The notes under the pieces are model-generated. The model was not told the DNA's origin, searched no databases, and saw nothing but the letters and a program-made list of their open reading frames with translations. From Madurella fahalii (Eukaryota > Ascomycota > Sordariomycetes > Sordariales): DNA of 64,000 nucleotides. The DNA is taken from positions 5,518,001-5,582,000 of the forward strand of contig CM056876.1 in assembly GCA_029876055.1 (NCBI GenBank). Direction: 5' to 3'. Of this stretch, positions 23,132 to 33,723 are shown in pieces. A program made the position numbers and the translations under genes. Numbering within the stretch: the stretch's first letter is position 1; every line of letters starts with the position of its first letter.

Positions 23132-23299
23132 AGTTCATATTGTTTTCAGGGGGTTTTTTTAGGGTATTTTAGTTGGGGTTAGTATCTAGTATACCCTGGG
23201 ATATAGCTTTATATAGGTAGACATTAATTAATATCTTATCGCCTATACTTTCGCTAGTTTTTATGTACTTTTCGGAATTATAATACTAGCTTAGGTATA

Positions 23300-26200
23300 T
23301 TTGTTATATTCTCCTCTTAATACCCACTAATTATACTCCGAAGGCCAGCCTACCTACTTAACCAAAAAGAAGGTTTTACCCTAGAATTTTCTCTCATCTC
23401 GAATCTCTTCAACTTCCTACTCTCTGTCGTCCTCAAGGTCTAACATCGGTATCACAGACGAATTATCTCCTTTTCGACTGTACTACAGTTCCAATATTAA
23501 TATAGGAAATACATTATATAAACGATCGTACTTATCCGGGAGTACCAGACGATAAGCCAGCGATCCGACTCGGTTTAGAACACGAAATAGACCGATGAAC
23601 TTGGGTACCAATTTCCTTAGTAACTTGAATCTCAAATTCCAGGTTGATAATAATACCAAACTTCTATTCTTAAACTCCTTTTTCGTATACTTCTTATCGT
23701 AATATCGTTTCTAGACTACTATAGCTTCAGCCCAATTTTGTTCTAACTATTTTCTCAGTTCAGCAAGTTTTTCAATTCTTTCAATTACACTAGGTATCCT
23801 CCTCTCTTATATATCGCCCTCGATGCAGCAGGAAATCGGAGGTTAATAACCTATTAGTACTTCAAAGGGACTTATCTTAATTATAGAACTGATAGTACTG
23901 TTAACAACAAATTCTGCTTCTAGGAGGAGATTTGCCTAGATAATTTGGTTTTAGTATACGAAGTAATAGAGGTATTAAATAAGTATTTAATTTGCTCACT
24001 CTATTTACCCGTCGGTTTACAGGTAAAAAGCGGTCGAAAGCCGTTTATATACCTTTTACAGGTAACATAAATCGCTCTAAAACTGTAATATAAAAACAGA
24101 ACCTCGATTACTAATACAATTATCAATAGGGCTATACTTAAGTTCAATCTCTTTATAAATAAGCTCTGCCAATTCTTGGCTAATAATAGTGGTAGATACT
24201 AGGAAGAATCGGTTTATCTTCGTATACCGATCGACAACTACTAGAATTACGTCCTTCTCAGAGCTATTAGGACTCTTTACTATAAGAAAACCTACAATAA
24301 AGTCTATAGTAATTTCGCTCCAAAGTCGTATAGGAATCGGCAACGATTCGAGCGATCTATATAGCTTATACTGTCTTATCTTATTAACTTAGTAGGTATA
24401 GCAGGTTCTATAGTAGTCTTTAACATCTTTAGTCATACTATACTAGAAATATTTTCTTTACAACAGTTCGAGAGTCTTTTCGATACTAAAATAACCTGCT
24501 AATAGATCGTTATAAAAAAGCTGGAGTAACTCCTACTTAACAGTTTACTCTACCGGGACGAATAATCGTCCTTGATATAGCAATTCTTACTCGTATCCAA
24601 ATGCCTATTCGAACGAAATTCTCTAGTTTCGGGCTGGACTCACCAGCCTTTCCTTGATTTTCAGAGTTACCGGATCTGTAGCTTGCAGCTCTAGGATCAA
24701 TTCTCTTATAGATTTCGACGGTTCTATAGTATAAACCGCTTCTAGTCGAGTATACTCTCTCGTATATTAACGAATAACAATCTATTCCCGTCTAAGCTAA
24801 TCGGCTTCTTAGTAATTCTAAAGTCCTAGTAGGTAAATACTTAGCGATCCTACGGTAACTTCTAAGGGATAACCTATTATTTCGGGTTTCTAACTAGCTA
24901 GTTTACTAGGATCCTATATACTAGCATCTTCACTATTCTCTAGTATATAGTAGGCTCTCTTAACCCCTTCTATAGTCGTCTTTCCGACCCAGGTACTAGC
25001 TGATTTATTAGGGTTTCTTACATAAGCTAATTTACTCTCTTCTATATAATAGGTAATCTTATTTCTTTCTATAATCAGCTTTCTAATCCGGTTTACCCAA
25101 GTAATTTTGCTTTCAAAAGTAGATATCTACTCGATTCTATTAGGACATTCTTTGTCCTTATAATCTAGTCTTCTCGAGGGGCTATCGGCCAGATTTCGCT
25201 TCCTAGGCTAATACTTAATGGTGAAATCAAATCCTACTAGATATATACACCATCTAGCCTATCGGCCGTTCAATCGGTTTTACTTTATAAACCTTTATAG
25301 GTTATTGTAATCCGAAAACACAGTGACTTTATAGCGACTCCCTTTAACGTAGTATCGCTAATACTTAAAGGCTTCTACAATAGCTATCATCTCCTTATCA
25401 GGAGTTCTATAGTCCTAGGCCGGTCCAGAAAACTTCGCTGACTAGCATGTAATAGGACGTTTTCAGCTCCCTTTCGGGACCTACGACAGGACAGCTCCTA
25501 TTACAAAGTTAGAGGCATCTGTCTCAATAATAATAGGGAGTTCGGAGTCGAAATAATATAAAACTGGTATATCTTGAAATGCTCTCTTAAGCCGCGCGAA
25601 TACTATACGCTCTTCGGCCTCTAACCGGAGGGTTCCCGGTTTTCGTCCGTTCTATAACCCCTTTAGCAAATTACTTAATAGTAATGTAATCTCCGAATAA
25701 CCTCGAATAAATCGACAGTAAAAATTATAAAATTCTAAGAAAACTTAGATATCTCGATAGGATTGTAGTTCAGGCCAATCTTAGATAATCTGAATTTATA
25801 CTGAATCTATACCGATACCTTCGGAAGTCAAAACATAATCTAGAAATTCCACTTTATCCTAATAAAATGAACACTTGCTAGGCTTATAGTATAACTATAC
25901 TTATCTTAGGTATTCCAGGACTCGTTAGAGGTAAGTCGTATAGGTTTCCCGGTCTAGGGAGAAAATTAAAATGTTATCCAAATAATATATACAACAATCG
26001 TCTAGTAGCCTACCTAAAGTAGTCTGAATATAACTTTAGAAGGTCGTAGGAGTATTTATTAGGCTAAAAGGCATAACAAGATACTCAAATAGACTGTATC
26101 AGGTACGGAAAGCCGTCTTCTATTCGTCTCCTTCTCGGATGCGAATCCGGTAGTATACCTCTTTCAGGTCCAACTTCGTAAAATACTTTGCTCCGGATAC

Positions 26201-28214
26201 TCGGTCCAAGAGTTCTGAGATCAACGGTAAAGGGTACCGATTCTTAACCGTTATCCAGTTAAGTCTGCAGTAATCTATATATAAGCATAGAGTACTATCT
26301 TTCTTTAGGACAAATAAGATAGGACTTACAGCTGAACTCTAGGATAGACGAATACGGCCTTTTACTAGGTTTTCGTGCAGATATTCCTCTAAAATCGAAA
26401 GTTCATATCGTAATAGAGAGTAAAGAGGTCCAATAAGAGGAACAGTATTAGGGAGTAGATCAATAGCATGATCAGTACTTTTAAAAGAAGGTAGAATATC
26501 TGTATTACTGGAGTTCATAATATCTATAAAGTCTGAGATTTCAGGAGGGATGTCTTCAGGTTTTCGGGGGGTATTCTCCTCTTCCTCCTCTGGAAAAAGC
26601 GCCTCCGGCACGTCTAGGTATTGCATCAAGGAGTAAATACAAGCTTCTCCTCGATATATTTTTAAGAATTTCTTCGGGTTTTCAATCCGAATACGCTCTG
26701 ATTCCGTTATAAACTACTATAAATTCCCTTCTGGGTATAACAAGATCTTATAGGATATTAAACTTAGTATCCTAAGAAGAATAGGGAAATCGTTTATAAC
26801 AAGGGAGTAATTGATAGTAGTATAAGAAATATATATTCTTTTAGTAATTCCTTGGTAGTCTGTTAGTTCTAAGGGAACTTTATAAATACTAAATACTTTA
26901 ACGATATAATGGTCTATGAACCGAATATGGGGTAATTACATCCCGATCTATCGGAGTTTCCTCTACTTCACGAACTCTAGACTAACAACATCAATCTCTA
27001 CTCCAGTATCGAGATCGACTATAATGGATTTAGAGGTATAGTTCAACAAGGTTACAGAAGTATATATTCGTTCTTTGACTGGAACCTCTAGTACATCGTC
27101 TTTACCGATATAATCGGGGTTCACATCCGCTAGTATCTACTATTTCCCCGCTGATTTAGACACGATCCCCTACCTCGGCGACTAGGGTACCTAGTAGCTT
27201 TATTTACTGATACTCCCTTTTATAGGCAGTTATTAGCGAAATAGGTATTACTACTACAAACAAAACAAGTCAAAGGGTTTCCCTAACTGTCTATAGGGTT
27301 CAGCTAATTGAAATGAGATAGGGTTGATATAGGGTAGTCGTCAGGTTTTGTATATAGCGTCGTTGACTATACGTTTCGTTGGTAATAATAGGATGATAAT
27401 GCTCTTCAAGGATAAAATGATGATTTATAAGTTAGAGAAGAATGTAATAAAGGAGAAGAGTAAGAAGAATATCGGGATAAATACTTAGGGGTTTCCTAAG
27501 GTTTTCGGTACTGGAAACCATACTAAATTTAGGTAGCGAGTTTGACTATCTCTTCCTAAGTCTCTAGCTTGTTATAGACATACAAGTCGATATAGTTACT
27601 AATTACAGACGAAAGCTTTATATAAAAGGTAAGAGTATAAGCCTTTTCGTCCTATTTCAGGAATTAGGTCTCAAGGGATTCCAAGTACTATGAAAGTCCA
27701 AAGGAAACTGGTTTTCTCGTTATTTAATATCATTAAGCTGCTTTATAATAGTAGATTCTTGATCTATAAGATCTCGAATATAGTTTAATGTCCAATCTTC
27801 AAACGTTTTCCAGTCATTTTCGGCCTCTTATCGTATATCTGTCAGAAGATTATTACAATGACTATACTATCGATTGCAAGGACGTTCTTCCATTTGATCC
27901 AAGGCGAAAAGGATCCGGTTTATACCCGTTTTAAACCGTTTCGGGTCTCCTATAAATGCTCGCTATAGATCTTAGAGCTATTCTAAACGGCGTCGATGGG
28001 TAGTATTGTTAGGGAACTGAATCAGGTACTTTACCTTAATCGCCTTTCGGTCCTTATTATGGTCACTAGAACCTGCTGAAAGAGAACGATATCGCCTGCG
28101 TTTCGGTGAGGATTCGCCTGGTAAGATACCTAGTTTCCGAAGCAAACCCTCTTCTTGTTCTCGTAGTTGTTTTAGTGCTTCCAGTTGCTGTATCCGAAGA
28201 CGGGTTGATTCCAA
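23300..28214 (-). pseudogene. Ty3/Gypsy gag-pol polyprotein, RIP-inactivated
   Basis: Read on the minus strand. Gag begins at ATG 28214 with a coiled-coil-like start (RIQQLEALKQLREQEEGLL). A protease-like region with IDVVSLEFVK lies near 26990. RT begins near 26480 with GPLYSLLRYELSILEEYL and contains FTKLDLKEVYYRIRI, LDNILIF and FLDYVLTSEGI. RNase H has ETDASNFVIGAVLS (~25500). The integrase has a zinc-binding region (~24490-24370) and a catalytic core with ITIDFIVGF and ILVVVDRYTK (24077-24343). Dozens of in-frame stops, mostly TAA/TAG, but the domain order is intact. Such a polyprotein would copy the element through RNA; this copy is dead. Confidence 0.85.
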
Positions 28215-28435
28215 TAGGTTATTATAGTAAGGAGCTTGACGCGGAACCCGGGAGTCCGAAAGGGTATGCGAAGATATACGAGGTCGAAATCCTGGTGATT
28301 CCGACCGATGAAGGCGTATAGGATTTATGGGTGATTGGGGGGTGTTTTCCCCTGGACTCGACTCTGCTCCTAGCTTACGGGAGGTACTTATTGTAGGTGC
28401 TATCTCGGCTAACGGTAGAACAGAAGGATCAGAAT

Positions 28436-28693
28436 TATAAAGGGGGTTGTTCTGGGAACACGTTGAGGGAGATGGACTATGATGTCTCAGTACCGAAAAG
28501 GGTTCGATTAGTGGGCGATGGCTTCACGAACAGCCTCCTATTGTCATTGACTATATAGAGACTGATCCTTGCGGATTAGAAGTGCTCCGTATGAGAGAGT
28601 TCCCTCACGGGGTTCTTATCTATCCTGTATCGTAATATCATCCAGTATCATTCGGCGGGTCCTCCTGACCTTCGTCTGGAGACTCTCGTTACA
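28436..28693 (-). repeat. 5' LTR of Gypsy element (family A)
   Basis: 258 bp, same length as its partner at 21294-21551; its inner tip on the plus strand reads TATAAAGGGGG where the partner has TGTAAAGGGGG, a G-to-A change consistent with RIP. Confidence 0.92.
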
Positions 28694-28984
28694 TTATAGC
28701 AGCTGAAGCCTTTTGCGAGGGAATATGGCGTATCTTATTGACGTGTATTATTACGGCATCTCTGTGTATGTGGATGGCGATCCACCTTAATTTTCCGATC
28801 CCGGAAGAGACCGAGAGTCTCGATGCTGGCTACAATGGATATGTAGCCATGGGCCCGCACGACTCTCTACCATAACTATTATCAATTCAATTACTATTGC
28901 CCTCACCCTAGGATATCTATTCTGTATTAGATAGATGAATAGAAACAATGTCGATAATGATATCTAGAGGAAATAGGAGCATGG

Positions 28985-29275
28985 TATAGAAACATATATC
29001 TACAGCTATATACTTATTAAACCAAGAGAGGCAAAGACAACTCCATCTAATCAGAGAGGCAGCATCTTGCCTGCAAAGGAACTCCCGCAATTCAGAGTAA
29101 AACTGGGAAAGAGAGATGTTGAATTCGTTGCCCTATATCTGAGGACGGTAGTCTAGACGGTCTTAAATATAGGAAAAGCAGGTTCCTAGACCAAGCCGGC
29201 CCTATCTAGCCTAGCCGGCCTGTCTAGCCCTCTGATTAGAGGGTCCACGTTTAGGGAACAGCATACCCCAATTCA
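28985..29275 (-). repeat. LTR-like repeat, family D, internally deleted
   Basis: 291 bp homologous to both ends of 13442-13848, lacking roughly 130 bp in the half nearer position 28985. The plus strand begins TATAGAAACATATATC and ends CCCCAATTCA. The palindrome survives as CCCTCTGATTAGAGGG near 29228. A TATATTTAAG-like motif on the minus strand near 29170 resembles an LTR promoter. Confidence 0.6.
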
Positions 29276-30621
29276 ACGGTAAAGCTTATAAGGATTTTTC
29301 GAATATCGCTAATATGATAGTAGCCTAGCTCACCTTTTTGCAACGTCGTAAGCGAACGCCCTAAGAGTTTTGTAACTACCGCCATGTTAGCGCTACTAAA
29401 GACTTAACTCATCTGCCTCAGTTACTCTGTAGAACGCTTGGTCAGTGTAAAATAAAGTCTAACATTCAACTTTTGAAGATCCACTGCACAACATTAATGC
29501 CCAATGGCGAAGGAAACGATTGGTAGCGAATTAAGCTATAGATATCCTCTTATACGGCCTAACAGTTGAGATATTACACAATTACTATATACAAGATTAC
29601 TGTCCGTCTACTATGACTAAAGAAACCAATGAGAAGGACATATAACCTTTTCTACACCATCTTTTCAGTTAATAGCAACACTCTTATTCATATACCGATG
29701 CACTACACCTGGTCTGATAGGAGAATACAACAAAGACGGTCTGAAAACCTGAACACCAATAATCTCCACACAAAGTACATAAGACGTAATATCATGGGTA
29801 ATAGCATAATTACATTGCCTATATTGTGAGGGTCGGGGATCCAAGGGTAGTAGGAGCAGAGTGTCTAAGTTCAAGCAGTGCACACGCAACAAAAGAGCAG
29901 AGTGCTCGTTAGGGGTTGAATTGCAGTCTCGTTGAACTCTGCCTCTCTCCTAAGTCCCGTCTTCTACCCTCTATTTTATCCTTCAGGTCATATGCTTTGG
30001 CCTCCTTCCCCTACTCGCCGTCCCCATCCTCCTCTCTGCTTGTGCGCTCCTTTTACGCCCATCTGACGCAATACTCACACTGTCCTGACTTAGCGCTGCT
30101 GTTGTTGCTTTGTCGGAGCCCCGTATGCGCTGCGGGTCCGGGCTTCGGCCTGTCCCAACACCGACACTACCCGGCCGGTTCTAATATATATACGTACCGC
30201 ACCTATCCCTCCTTAATCCGCCCTTAAATCCTATTACCGTCCTTAGATCGGTTGTATTAGTAGCGGTAGGAAGTCTATATACCAGTATATAGACTCGCCT
30301 ATATCTTGAAGTAATGCGAAGCCAGCAATTGGAACCAATGCCAATCATAGGATTACTACCAAGTACATGCTAAGCGTAGAGATTAGGATGAATGATTTGA
30401 AAACGACTGCTACTAGTAATTTTCTTCCCGTACAGTGACTTCGAGGTTTCAGTATAAGCATGAGACGATAGTTCCAAAAACAATATATGTACCCTGGAAG
30501 GGAAAAAAAAAGAGGAAAAAGAGAGTGATGAACGTGAAAGTGTTCGTCAGATAGAGTATACCTGGCTTCTCCATACAGTTTGTGTGTGAATACTCCCCTC
30601 AAAGGAATAAGTGTAGTACGC
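29276..30621. other. Intergenic, no clear gene
   Basis: AT-rich to ~29900, then a CT-rich stretch (29910-30230) whose 103-codon ORF is low-complexity and unlikely to be real. An A-run lies near 30502-30520. The last ~250 bp are the 3' flank of the xylanase gene. Confidence 0.4.
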
Positions 30622-31335
30622 CTATTCTACCGTGATACTAGCTGACCCGCTACTCCCAGGGCCCCCGTTGGCAGTGTAACCCTCAACGGCCACAATCACA
30701 GAATCGTACCTACCAAGGTTCATGCCTCGCTTGCTCCATTCCTCGAAGTGCTTCGTCGTGGTGACGGTGCCACCAACACGCTTTTCCTTCCGGACAGACC
30801 AGTACTGCTGGAAGGTTCTGGTACCCTCGATAGAGGGCTTATTGACGCGGGTACTCGTGAAAACTTCGTAGGTGCCTTCGTCTGATGTGAACTCGCCTTT
30901 GGAAGTCCACGGCTCATTAGGAGCGAGCTCGGGGTAGGAGTCGACGATGTAATACTCGATAAGCGGGTTTCTAGTCCAACCATAGATCGCAAGGTAGCCT
31001 GGACCGGTGGCGTTATATGTGCCGCTGTATCTGATGGTCCTGTAATAGAGGAATCAGTATACATTCACTGTTCTCTTTTGCGAGAGAGGGAGTCACCTTG
31101 CACCCTGCCCATTCCATCCCTTTCCGCAGACGAAGCCGCCTTTGCTGTTCCAGTTTGCCGTGAATAACCCTCCAGGTCCGTTCACGCATCGGATGTTACT
31201 GCCGCCCTCTGACCAGCTGTTGAAGCCATTTCCGTCGAATCGTGGGACGAGGTTGGTAACCTCGGGCTCTGGAGTAGGTACGGCGAGCACGGTGGACGCC
31301 AGAAAAGCGGCTGCGAGGAGGGTGGATTGGACCAT
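30622..31335 (-). CDS. Secreted GH11 endo-1,4-beta-xylanase
   Basis: Two exons, 31335-31097 and 31039-30622, encoding 218 aa, the usual size for GH11. It hydrolyses internal beta-1,4 bonds of xylan in plant cell walls, outside the cell. ATG 31335 opens a clear signal peptide (MVQSTLLAAAFLASTVLA) with a likely short propeptide. The catalytic pair is present: Glu108 in NPLIEYYIV (nucleophile) and Glu199 in VIVAVEGY (acid/base). Other hallmarks are GKGWN, YLAIYGWTRNPLIE, RVNKPSIEGT and FQQYWSVR, and the C-terminus SGSASITVE. Cys50 and Cys70 may form a disulphide. The intron (31096-31040, 57 nt) is GTGACT..CAG and restores RTIRYSGTY. No damage despite lying among dead repeats, so it is probably functional. 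Regulation is not visible in the sequence. Confidence 0.95.
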
Positions 31336-32566
31336 GATGCAATGGATGCAATGGGTTCTTGGGCTCTGGTTATACAAGGTTGGACAGCGACAATGAACTA
31401 TTGGTATGAAGTAAGACACTGCGAGTTGAGCATCTGAATTTATATTCCTTCAGCTCATATCGATCTTTACCCGTACATATGATGAAGATACCACGGCTGA
31501 TCCCAATGCATAGGAGTAAGAGATTGAAAAGATCACAGCTATTTTCTAGAAACTACCCTGTTAGTCCAGTACTACTGGGATCGAATGCTTGTCATTTCCG
31601 GTATATTGTATCCTCCTATTAACGACACTCCAATAGCGTTGTCAGCTTGATGGAGCACTGCATTTAGGCTGAACAGGATTGCGGGCTCCGCGCTGATCGC
31701 CCTCTAGGGTTGTAAATCGGGATCTGGGATTATATAGGGTGTTCCCCGCGACTACCGGCATTCTGGAGCTGAGCCGGTTTGTATACATTGTACCTTTGAG
31801 GCGCGCCAATAGCAAGCTTTCTGCCCGGAGCGGCGGTTCCGTCCGCTGGTAGGAAGCTGGTGATCCAAGTAAGAGCATCTACCGTGATTAGAAGCCGGGG
31901 ACGTGCATAAAAGCAGCCAAAGCCCCAACGAGTGCGGATATACAAGGAGAAGCAGGGATACTTCGACTCGCCATTTTTATTATTGGCGCGCTTCGTGAAC
32001 CCCGGGGGCAGGGGCTGTTTCATAGTACGATCATTCGTTAGGGAAGTAAATTCGAAAGATAGCGCAAGTAGGTGACTTTATTGACGTAGCATTATCCGGT
32101 ATTGCGCTGATGTGGCCTTCAACCTCTATCGCATTTTAGCTAGCAACACGTCGAAAGAAACAAACAGCTATTTTAGCGTTCTACAGATACCCAAGAGGAT
32201 ATCCGGGTACGTCCCATCATCGTGATAGTCATGACCTTGGAGTTCATTCTTCGGAGGTAAAATGGAAGCCTACCACTTGGTCCGCTACGCAACACCCCGT
32301 ATTGATTAAGGATAGTGCAGATCAAATAATACCTGTTTTAGGTAGGCAATGAATGAACAGCGTTGCCTACCCTACAACGTCTTTATTCAAAGACACTTAC
32401 AGCTCCGGAAATTGGCAGGCTCGCCAATAGACGACTCGCATTACTCAGCTAGAAGGTACGCTATTAAGTTAGGATCACCGTCCAGCACAAGAAGCACTAG
32501 GTATTCTGGATAGGCGGAGGACTATGTTTACTATCCCGATGGGACGTTTTATTTCTCTTATTTTGA
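31336..32566. other. Intergenic region upstream of xylanase gene
   Basis: Promoter side of the xylanase gene and unique sequence to the TA target of transposon copy 3. Open frames at 31640-32020 overlap and lack family features. Confidence 0.4.
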
Positions 32567-32576
32567 TAACGTGCGT

Positions 32577-32693
32577 GATAAGCGAGTTGGCCGGATAAGC
32601 GAGTTGGCCGGATAAGCGAGTTGGCCGGATAAGCGAGTTGGCCGGATAAGCGAGTTGGCCGGATAAGCGAGTTGGCCGGATAAGCGAGTTGGC
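32577..32693 (+). repeat. Seven tandem 17-bp units in left TIR
   Basis: Seven copies of GGATAAGCGAGTTGGCC head to tail (first one starting GTGATAAGCG). The right end has only two units (~35031-35066), and copy 1 and the MITE have two per end, so the left array has expanded by about five units. Confidence 0.93.
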
Positions 32694-32847
32694 CACTTTC
32701 CGACGTGACGCGTCCCCTCTGCACGAAACACCAAATTCTTCCACAACCAACAATAGAAACTCCTTCGTACGAAGCTAGGGTAAATCTAGCACTCAAAGCT
32801 ATTCAAAAAGACCCAAAGCTTAGTAATCGAGCTGCAGAGAAGATCTA

Positions 32848-33110
32848 TGTTGGAACTACTGTCTGTGGCACCCACTTAATTAGTCAGGCTCGTTGGGCAC
32901 AGATCCACACATATCTAGAAGGTCTTCGTCAATGGGCTGGGCAGTCGCCCTGTTGTTGTGTGGTTGCATTGCAGATATCGCTCAGGAAGCAGGGAGCTCA
33001 GAAAGTTGACCCCTAGGAGCACTCGTCACATGATCCGACACCTGTCGGCAGGTGCCCCCAGCTGTACAAAGTGGGTCGCTCATTTGCGACGACAGTCCTC
33101 ATTTCCAACA
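32848..33110 (+). repeat. Solo LTR, family C, nested in transposon copy 3
   Basis: 263 bp with perfect terminal inverted tips TGTTGGAA..TTCCAACA and a perfect 5-bp target duplication ATCTA (32843-32847 and 33111-33115). It interrupts the transposase within the codons for KIYNV. Little mutated compared with its host. No other copy seen in the window. Strand is arbitrary. Confidence 0.88.
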
Positions 33111-33440
33111 ATCTACAACGTCAATAAGAGTATACTTCGAAACCGACACACCGGCCGACTTCCACGAGGCGATATACCGGCTAACTCGCGCAAACTTACG
33201 GATGTAGAAGAGCAAACAATCGTACGATATATAGTTGAGCTGTATACACGTGCATTCCATCCCCGGCATGCATACGTGGAAGATATGGCCAACCGATTGC
33301 TATGTGAACGCGACGCACCCCCTGTTGGCGTACGATGGGCTTATAACTTCGTTAAACGCCATCTAGACCTTCGTACGCGTTTTACGCGTAAATACGACTA
33401 CTAGAGAGCTAAATGCGAAGATCCAAAGATTATTTGCGAG

Positions 33441-33723
33441 TGACGGAAACACGGCACCTCTGAATCTTGGGAAATGACAGTTGAGGATTTTTATGTATCT
33501 TGTCTTGATTGTGTTGATTGTCCCTGTGTCCTCTGTCTTCTGTCCCGTCTATCTTTGCTGGGGAGTTTGCTCCTTTTATAGACGAGATACGCGTACAGGA
33601 TGACGTCTGTACAGTGGCGCAGTTAGCTGCCAGCCTGCTTTAGCTGACTAGAATACATGGGTTTGACTCCTACACTAGATCCTGTGATCCTGATCCTTGG
33701 ACTAGCGCCTGACCCTTTTGACA
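33441..33723 (-). repeat. Solo LTR, family B, nested in transposon copy 3
   Basis: 283 bp with TG..CA ends and a perfect 5-bp target duplication GCGAG (33436-33440 and 33724-33728). In its own orientation (minus) it begins TGTCAAAAGGGTCAGG and ends GTGTTTCCGTCA, with TCTATAAAAGGAG as TATA box. It is the best-preserved copy of family B here. Confidence 0.92.

Larger units (their letters stand above)
21294..28693 (-). mobile_element. Complete Ty3/Gypsy LTR retrotransposon, RIP-mutated
   Basis: 7.4 kb bounded by 258-bp LTRs (21294-21551 and 28436-28693). The coding strand is minus, so the 5' LTR is at 28436-28693. Flanks are TTATG (left) and TTATA (right), a 5-bp target duplication differing by one G/A change. 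Next to the 3' LTR lies a purine tract (AGAGGGGAGGAT on the minus strand) suitable as polypurine tract. Gag, protease, RT, RNase H and integrase follow in Ty3 order with many stops. An extra antisense spliced gene sits between integrase and 3' LTR. I could not identify a tRNA primer-binding site beside the 5' LTR. Confidence 0.9.

Noticed and set aside
29916..30227. 103-codon ORF with Leu/Ser-rich sequence
   Set aside because: Composition follows from a CT-rich tract; no start context, domain or continuation.
15190..31335. Possible secondary-metabolite cluster around the Zn2Cys6 gene
   Set aside because: No synthase, tailoring enzyme or transporter is present; the neighbours are pseudogenes and repeats.
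32475..32796. Overlapping minus-strand ORFs with repeated LIRPTRLSGQLAYPANS peptides
   Set aside because: They are translations of the seven 17-bp TIR units of the transposon, not genes.
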